NCBI GenBank assembly: GCA_963619835.1
Contig: CAVEYD010000024.1
Span: 1-17,606 of the forward strand
Length of the DNA stretch: 17,606 bases
Reading direction: 5' to 3'
From: Fimimonas sp963619835
Lineage (GTDB): Bacteria; Bacillota; Clostridia; Christensenellales; CAG-314
A program made the translations under genes and the position numbers. Below are positions 13,452 through 17,606 of this stretch, one piece after another (position 1 is the first letter of the stretch; every line of letters begins with the position of its first letter). The notes beneath the pieces are model-generated. The model ran no database searches. It had not been told where the DNA came from and saw nothing but the letters and a program-made list of their open reading frames with translations.

Positions 13452-13671
13452 TTTTGATAAATGATTGTTTTGGTTTTAATTGGAATTTTTGATTTCAATT
13501 AAAATTTTTTGCTTTTCAATAAATACCTGTTTTGTGTTGATAAATGGTTTTATTTTTAGTAAAAGCTTGCTTTGTTTTAATAAGTGGTTGTTTGGGTTTT
13601 AATTAAAGTTTTGGCTTTTAATTAAAATTTATTTTTGATAAATGATTTTTAGTTAAAATTTTGGCTTTTGC
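13452..13671. repeat. degenerate tandem array of about 20-bp units
   Basis: About eleven imperfect units, each roughly TTTT-AATAAAT/AATTAAA-TTTTG. Recognisable TTGATAAATG-like words start near 13455, 13536 and 13636, with related words near 13515 and 13575, at offsets close to multiples of 20. The array fills the M32 leader, runs under the apparent 3' end of the ATPase gene and ends at the N gap. Unit boundaries were judged by eye and are approximate. Confidence 0.55.
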
Positions 13672-16197
13672 NNNNNNNNNNGCTTTTACTTTGCTTGCGG
13701 AACGTTTTTCCAAAAATTTGATAAGTAGTTTTGCGCCGATAATTATCGCAGTCATGGCAAGGATATCTAAAACGATAAACCACACCGCTTTTGACGGGAT
13801 GTCGACAATGTAAACTATCTTTTTGGTTTCGTCGTTGGTGAGTAAAACTATTGCCCAGTTGTACAACGGCTCGAAAAACGCAAGCTCGAGTGCAACACCG
13901 ATAGTGCCTAAAGATGCAACGGCTATGTTGTACAAGTCGAACGGAAAACATAAAATCCACAATGCCGCAACGCCTGTAAAACTCATTGCGAACATTGCCG
14001 TTGTGGTGATTTGCTCGTCAGTGGTTAGCGATAAAACGTTTTGGAATAAGTACACTGCCGCAACCGACAAAAACATTCCAAGTCCGCTTGGCAACATTCC
14101 CTTTACGGTGTTTTTAAGGAAAGAACCTTTTATTAAGTTTTTGTTTGGCTTTAGGGCAAGCAAGAAAGAGGGAACACCTATTACAAACAAGTTGACGGCA
14201 GAAAGTTTGTTGGGGCTAAACGGGAACGAAACTCCGCTTCCGCCTTTGGTTAAACTTACAACCGACATAATTAAAGTTAAAATTGTGATAAACACAACCA
14301 TTGCCGTTTTCATCAAAAACAGGGATGTGCTGTTTTGAACGTTGTTTACAACCTGTCTGCCTTCGGCAACGACGTTGGGCATGGAACTGAACTTGTTGTC
14401 CGTAAGTACTAAGTTGGCAACGGTTTTGGCGGCATCGCTTCCGCATCCTACGGAAATTGCACAATCGCTTTCCTTCATTGCCAAAATGTCGTTTACTCCG
14501 TCTCCTGTCATGGCTACGGTGTGACCTTGGTTTTTCATTGAACGAATAAGTACGGCTTTTTGATCCGGCGTTACACGTCCGAAAACAGTGTACTCGTTGG
14601 CAACCGCCTCGACTTGCTCATCGGTTAAACCTTCGAGAGAGATGTATTTTTGCGCATTTTTAATACCGACTTTTTGCGCAATTACCGATACCGACAACGG
14701 ATTGTCGCCACTGATTACCTTTACGGCAACTTGGTTTTGCATAAACCAATCGATGATTTGAGTTGCATCGCTACGAATAGTGTCTTGCAAGGCAATTACC
14801 GCTATGGGTTGTAAATTTTCTACTTTTTCGCCGACTATTTCGTTTGAGGAAATGCCTACGGCAAGTACTCTTAAACCTTGACCGAGCAAGTCGTTGCAAG
14901 TTTTGGAAAAACTCTCGTCGACGTTTTGGAACATGAACTCGGCTGCTCCGAAAACAATCGTGCCGACTCCGCTAACGGTTGCGGCAGAATACTTGCGAGC
15001 AGAGGAAAATGCCAAACTGTTTGTTGTCGGTAAAATTTTTGCGCCACTTGTAAACTTTGACAAAGCTTCTGCCGTCATGTTTTTGTCCGCAGTTGCGTTT
15101 AGTACACTTGCGATAAAACTTTTTAGTTGCTCTTTGGTGTAATTGGCAAACGGAATAAGTTGTTCGACAGTCATGCTACCATCGGTTATTGTGCCGGTTT
15201 TGTCCAAACACAAGGTGTCGACTCTTGCAAGCATTTCGATGCAGGGCAACTCTCTTACCAAAACTTTTTTGCGAGCAAGCTTAAGCGCACCTACGGCTAA
15301 GGCAATACTTGTAAGTAGTACCATTCCGCTTGGAACCATGCCTAACATACTTCCGCATGCTTGCTGAACGGCACTGCGAACACTGCCGACAACGTCGACG
15401 GATGATAAAGACGGGTTAAAATAGTAGTACCAAATTTGCCAAATGTTGAGTGAGTAGTTTTTCATTAAGTCGGCAATTTGGTTGCTTAAACAAAATGTTG
15501 CAATTCCGAGCGGGAAAATGATGATTGCGATAAACTTTATTATCGTCATGATGCCTTTTATCAATTGGCTGTTTGGCATCTTGGCTTTTTTTACTTTTGT
15601 GGAAAGTTTTTCAATGTAGGTGTCTTTGCCGACCATTTTGGCTTGTGCCGTTGCACTACCGGAAATAATAAAACTACCGCGATAAAGTGTGTCTCCGCAA
15701 GTTTTTTTGACGGCTACACTTTCGCCTGTAAGCATTGATTCGTTTACTTCGACAATGCCGTAAACGATTTTACAATCGGCACAAACTTGATTGCCTGCGG
15801 AAAAACAAACAATGTCGTCTAAAACAACGTCGTTTGTGGAAATTGTCGTTTTGTTGCCGTCTCGAATTACTTCGACAGTAGGCTCGGAAACAAGCGACAA
15901 CTTTTCGACAGCAAGTTTGCTACGAATTTCTTGGAAAATGCCTATTACCGTATTGGACAAAATTACAACAATGAAAAGCATCTCGGACGGATTGCCGAAA
16001 AATGCCATTAAAACAAAAATGATGAAACCGAGCAAATTGAAAAACGTGAAAATGTTTCCCATAAAAATTTGCAAGTAACTTTTACCTACAACTTTTTTTA
16101 TGCGATTGGTTTGTTTGTTTTTGATTCGCAAAGAAACTTCTTCGGCAGAAAGTCCGCTTAAAGAAACTTTTTCGCTGTTGGCTGTTTGTGAATCCAT
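13618..16197 (-). CDS. cation-transporting P-type ATPase, CtpE-like (C-terminus uncertain)
   Basis: An integral-membrane ion pump of about 840-860 residues. TGES (157-160) is the actuator motif, DKTGT (332-336) holds the phosphorylated Asp, ISGDNP (495-500) and TGDGVND (564-570) are the nucleotide/hinge motifs. Hydrophobic helices lie at about 45-90, 215-240, 278-305 and repeatedly after 625. The membrane motif PSGM (289-292) and the stretch to the phosphorylation site resemble the CtpE group, linked to calcium uptake in mycobacteria; the ion here is inferred only. The ATG at 16195-16197 has GGAGAAA about 7 bases upstream and follows tsaD by 44 bases. The last 21 codons cross 10 N and a repeat array, so the true stop is not known. 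Confidence 0.88.
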   Translation of the reverse strand: MDSQTANSEKVSLSGLSAEEVSLRIKNKQTNRIKKVVGKSYLQIFMGNIFTFFNLLGFIIFVLMAFFGNPSEMLFIVVILSNTVIGIFQEIRSKLAVEKLSLVSEPTVEVIRDGNKTTISTNDVVLDDIVCFSAGNQVCADCKIVYGIVEVNESMLTGESVAVKKTCGDTLYRGSFIISGSATAQAKMVGKDTYIEKLSTKVKKAKMPNSQLIKGIMTIIKFIAIIIFPLGIATFCLSNQIADLMKNYSLNIWQIWYYYFNPSLSSVDVVGSVRSAVQQACGSMLGMVPSGMVLLTSIALAVGALKLARKKVLVRELPCIEMLARVDTLCLDKTGTITDGSMTVEQLIPFANYTKEQLKSFIASVLNATADKNMTAEALSKFTSGAKILPTTNSLAFSSARKYSAATVSGVGTIVFGAAEFMFQNVDESFSKTCNDLLGQGLRVLAVGISSNEIVGEKVENLQPIAVIALQDTIRSDATQIIDWFMQNQVAVKVISGDNPLSVSVIAQKVGIKNAQKYISLEGLTDEQVEAVANEYTVFGRVTPDQKAVLIRSMKNQGHTVAMTGDGVNDILAMKESDCAISVGCGSDAAKTVANLVLTDNKFSSMPNVVAEGRQVVNNVQNSTSLFLMKTAMVVFITILTLIMSVVSLTKGGSGVSFPFSPNKLSAVNLFVIGVPSFLLALKPNKNLIKGSFLKNTVKGMLPSGLGMFLSVAAVYLFQNVLSLTTDEQITTTAMFAMSFTGVAALWILCFPFDLYNIAVASLGTIGVALELAFFEPLYNWAIVLLTNDETKKIVYIVDIPSKAVWFIVLDILAMTAIIIGAKLLIKFLEKRSASKVKXXXXAKAKILTKNHLSKINFN
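13672..13681. other. assembly gap of 10 N
   Basis: Ten N lie inside the 3' end of the ATPase gene. GCTTTTGC before the gap and GCTTTTAC after it are alike, so the assembler probably stalled in a short repeat encoding Lys/Ala-type codons. The real gap size is unknown and the reading frame across it is not secure. Confidence 0.95.
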
Positions 16198-16241
16198 CTT
16201 TTTCTCCGTACACTATCGTGCTGGTTTTTAATAAACAAAAA

Positions 16242-17276
16242 TTACTGTTTGTGGGCAGGCTTTTCGCCACGAAGTTTTAACGTGGGACAAGCATTGAGCG
16301 ACAGATCGGCAAATTCGTTGTTTAGGTACATAAAGTAACCGCGAGAAGCAATCATTGCGGCATTGTCGCCACATAGGTTTAATGCCGGCATACATACCGT
16401 TACACCAAGATTAGCAAACTCTTGCATGCGAGAACGTAAATAACTGTTAGCTCCGACTCCGCCTGCAACGGCTACAACGTTGTCGCCTGTTTGCTTTTTG
16501 AAGTACGCTAAACGGTCGATAAGTCCGTCGACGGCATAGTGAGTAAAACTGCAAGCAATATCTTGTTTGCAAATTGCTTCGCCTTTTTGCTCGGCATTGT
16601 GGACGGTGTTGATTACTGCGGTTTTTAGTCCGCTGTAACTAAAATTGCCGTTGGAAATTACTACCGAGTGGAACGTGTAAGTGGGGTTTCCAAGCTTTGC
16701 GAGTTTGTCGATTTGCGGTCCGCCCGGATAAGGTAAACCTAAAACACGAGCAACTTTGTCGAACGCTTCGCCTACGGCATCGTCGACGGTGGAACAAAGC
16801 ACTTCGTACTTGTCGTAATCGGTTACCCTGACAATTGCGGTGTGCCCTCCGCTTGTGAGCAAGCATAAGTAAGGCGGAACTAAATCTTTGTGCGTTAGGT
16901 AGTTTGCACAAATGTGCCCTTCGATGTGGTTTACGGCAATAAGCGGTTTTTGGCTTGCCTGACACAGACCTTTGGCATAGGAAACTCCGACAAGCAATGC
17001 GCCGACAAGTCCCGCTCCGTAAGTGACGGCAACGGCATCGATATTTGACAGATCAATGTCGGCATCCTTTAGCGCTTGCTTGACAACCTTGTCTACAACT
17101 TGAACGTGGTTGCGACTGGCAATTTCCGGAACGACTCCGCCGTAAAGCTTGTGTATGTCTATTTGAGAAAGTACAACGTTGGACAAAATTTCACGTCCGT
17201 TTTTTACAACGGATGCTGCCGTTTCGTCGCAAGAACTTTCTATTCCTAAAATGTAAATATCTTTTTTGCTTTCCAT
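16242..17276 (-). CDS. tsaD: tRNA N6-threonylcarbamoyladenosine (t6A37) synthase subunit TsaD
   Basis: A 344-residue ASKHA-fold protein that, with TsaB and TsaE, moves threonylcarbamoyl from its AMP adduct to A37 of ANN-decoding tRNAs. Visible motifs are GIESSCDETA (11-20), the metal-binding HIEGH (117-121), TSGGHTA (about 141-147), AGGVGAN and the C-terminal CGDNAAMIA. Length is normal for the bacterial protein. AAGG lies 6 bases before the ATG. It is the first gene of a probable tsaD-ATPase pair. Partner genes tsaB and tsaE are not in the window. Confidence 0.97.
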   Translation of the reverse strand: MESKKDIYILGIESSCDETAASVVKNGREILSNVVLSQIDIHKLYGGVVPEIASRNHVQVVDKVVKQALKDADIDLSNIDAVAVTYGAGLVGALLVGVSYAKGLCQASQKPLIAVNHIEGHICANYLTHKDLVPPYLCLLTSGGHTAIVRVTDYDKYEVLCSTVDDAVGEAFDKVARVLGLPYPGGPQIDKLAKLGNPTYTFHSVVISNGNFSYSGLKTAVINTVHNAEQKGEAICKQDIACSFTHYAVDGLIDRLAYFKKQTGDNVVAVAGGVGANSYLRSRMQEFANLGVTVCMPALNLCGDNAAMIASRGYFMYLNNEFADLSLNACPTLKLRGEKPAHKQ

Positions 17277-17427
17277 TTTGCGCCTTGAAAAATAGTCTTT
17301 TGCTAAAACTTTTTGTTAATTTAATTGGTACAAGGCAAGAGTAAACTTGACCGCTTTTTTGCTATTTGTAAAAAACAATTGAAAAGTGCGTACAACTTTG
17401 CAAAAATTTGTAAACTTGCCCTGTTTG

Positions 17428-17454
17428 AAAAAACTACAATTACGTTAATTGTAG
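17428..17454 (-). terminator. AT-rich hairpin with T6 on the minus strand
   Basis: CTACAATTA (17434-17442) and TAATTGTAG (17446-17454) form a perfect 9-bp stem with a 3-base loop, followed on the minus strand by TTTTTT. It could end a minus-strand transcript entering from beyond the right edge. Being low in GC and next to a possible plus-strand promoter, it could equally be a protein-binding palindrome. Confidence 0.5.
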
Positions 17455-17466
17455 CACAAGTACAAG

Positions 17467-17495
17467 TTGTTTGCAATAAAATAATATAATATAAT
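17467..17495 (+). promoter_or_regulatory. possible divergent plus-strand promoter
   Basis: TTGTTT (17467-17472) and TATAAT (17490-17495) are 17 bp apart on the plus strand. The region is AT-repetitive (TAATATAATATAAT), so a chance match is likely. If real, it would serve a gene that begins at or beyond the right edge, divergent from tsaD. Confidence 0.3.
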
Positions 17496-17606
17496 AATAT
17501 AAAAAAATCTAATGAAAATTGAGGAAAAAAAAGATTGAGCAACAAAAGGCATGCAGACAATATAAAAAATAAAAATGAAAAAAATAAAAATTAGTAACTT
17601 ATTGAC

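Larger units (their letters stand above)
17277..17606. other. gene-free stretch upstream of tsaD
   Basis: 330 AT-rich bases. GTAAACTTG occurs twice as a direct repeat (17341-17349 and 17410-17418). A hairpin (17434-17454) and a possible plus-strand promoter (17467-17495) are listed separately. I could not pick out a clear tsaD promoter. An ATG at 17575 on the plus strand opens a frame (MKKIKISNLL) that runs off the window edge, but there is no nearby ribosome binding site. Confidence 0.6.

Noticed and set aside
13418..13498. N-terminal extension of the M32 peptidase
   Set aside because: It is encoded by the low-complexity repeat array, and GGAG stands before the downstream ATG that gives the normal family start.
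13823..14338. 171-codon plus-strand open frame opposite the ATPase gene
   Set aside because: It is a shadow of the P-type ATPase coding strand with no motif of its own.
17321..17560. 79-residue minus-strand frame upstream of tsaD
   Set aside because: It has low-complexity Leu/Ile/Phe/Cys content from AT-rich DNA, runs through the hairpin and has no ribosome binding site or family likeness.
17575..17606. Start of a plus-strand gene (MKKIKISNLL) at the right edge
   Set aside because: Only ten codons are visible and there is no ribosome binding site within the usual distance; the A-rich sequence makes such frames easy to get by chance.

Overview
The window carries eleven genes, all read from the minus strand, so transcription runs from high to low coordinates. 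The gene content suggests an obligately fermentative, anaerobic member of the Firmicutes, probably an uncultured Clostridia. It includes two [FeFe]-hydrogenase-type proteins, a bifunctional AdhE, a Rex repressor, a SpoIIE-type phosphatase and a CtpE-like P-type ATPase. Most genes have purine-rich ribosome binding sites of the GGAGG type. Species cannot be read from the sequence. A run of 10 N at 13672-13681 shows this is a draft, probably metagenomic, assembly.

Left two thirds, 131-9243: an apparent redox operon, in transcription order rex - adhE - APH-like kinase - two tandem [2Fe-2S] thioredoxin-fold proteins - sensory-type [FeFe] hydrogenase with a PAS domain (HydS type) - SpoIIE/PP2C phosphatase - catalytic-type [FeFe] hydrogenase (HydA). 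The rex stop and adhE start overlap as ATGA, and the hydS/phosphatase genes overlap by 8 bases. The other gaps are 2 to 82 bases. Ahead of rex is a well-formed promoter (TTGCCA, 17 bp, TAAAAT) whose -10 lies inside a perfect inverted repeat TTATCGAT-N8-ATCGATAA. A second palindrome sits about 65 bp upstream of the predicted start point, directly behind a LysR-family gene (9282-10196). hydA seems to have its own promoter with a consensus TTGACA embedded in a palindrome, and a strong terminator follows it at 78-107. The working model is that Rex (NADH/NAD+) and perhaps the LysR protein set transcription of ethanol formation. A H2- or redox-sensing HydS with its phosphatase would then report on hydrogen turnover and ties AdhE to the hydrogenase. 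This resembles the hfs-type sensory hydrogenase loci of thermophilic clostridia, but fused to rex-adhE.

Right third, 10538-17276: housekeeping genes, also on the minus strand. In transcription order they are tsaD (tRNA t6A synthesis), a CtpE-like cation P-type ATPase, an M32 carboxypeptidase, an RlmL-type rRNA methyltransferase, then lysR. The spacers here are unusual. Three of them (10197-10537, 11663-11935, 13418-13680) are low-complexity, strongly strand-asymmetric and internally repetitive: a 39-bp perfect direct repeat, a 33/34-bp triplicate tandem repeat, and a degenerate array of roughly 20-bp units running into the N gap. The two genes directly downstream of the first two spacers (lysR and rlmL) have no recognisable Shine-Dalgarno sequence.

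The last 330 bases (17277-17606) hold no convincing gene. They contain a hairpin with a T run on the minus strand and a possible plus-strand promoter.
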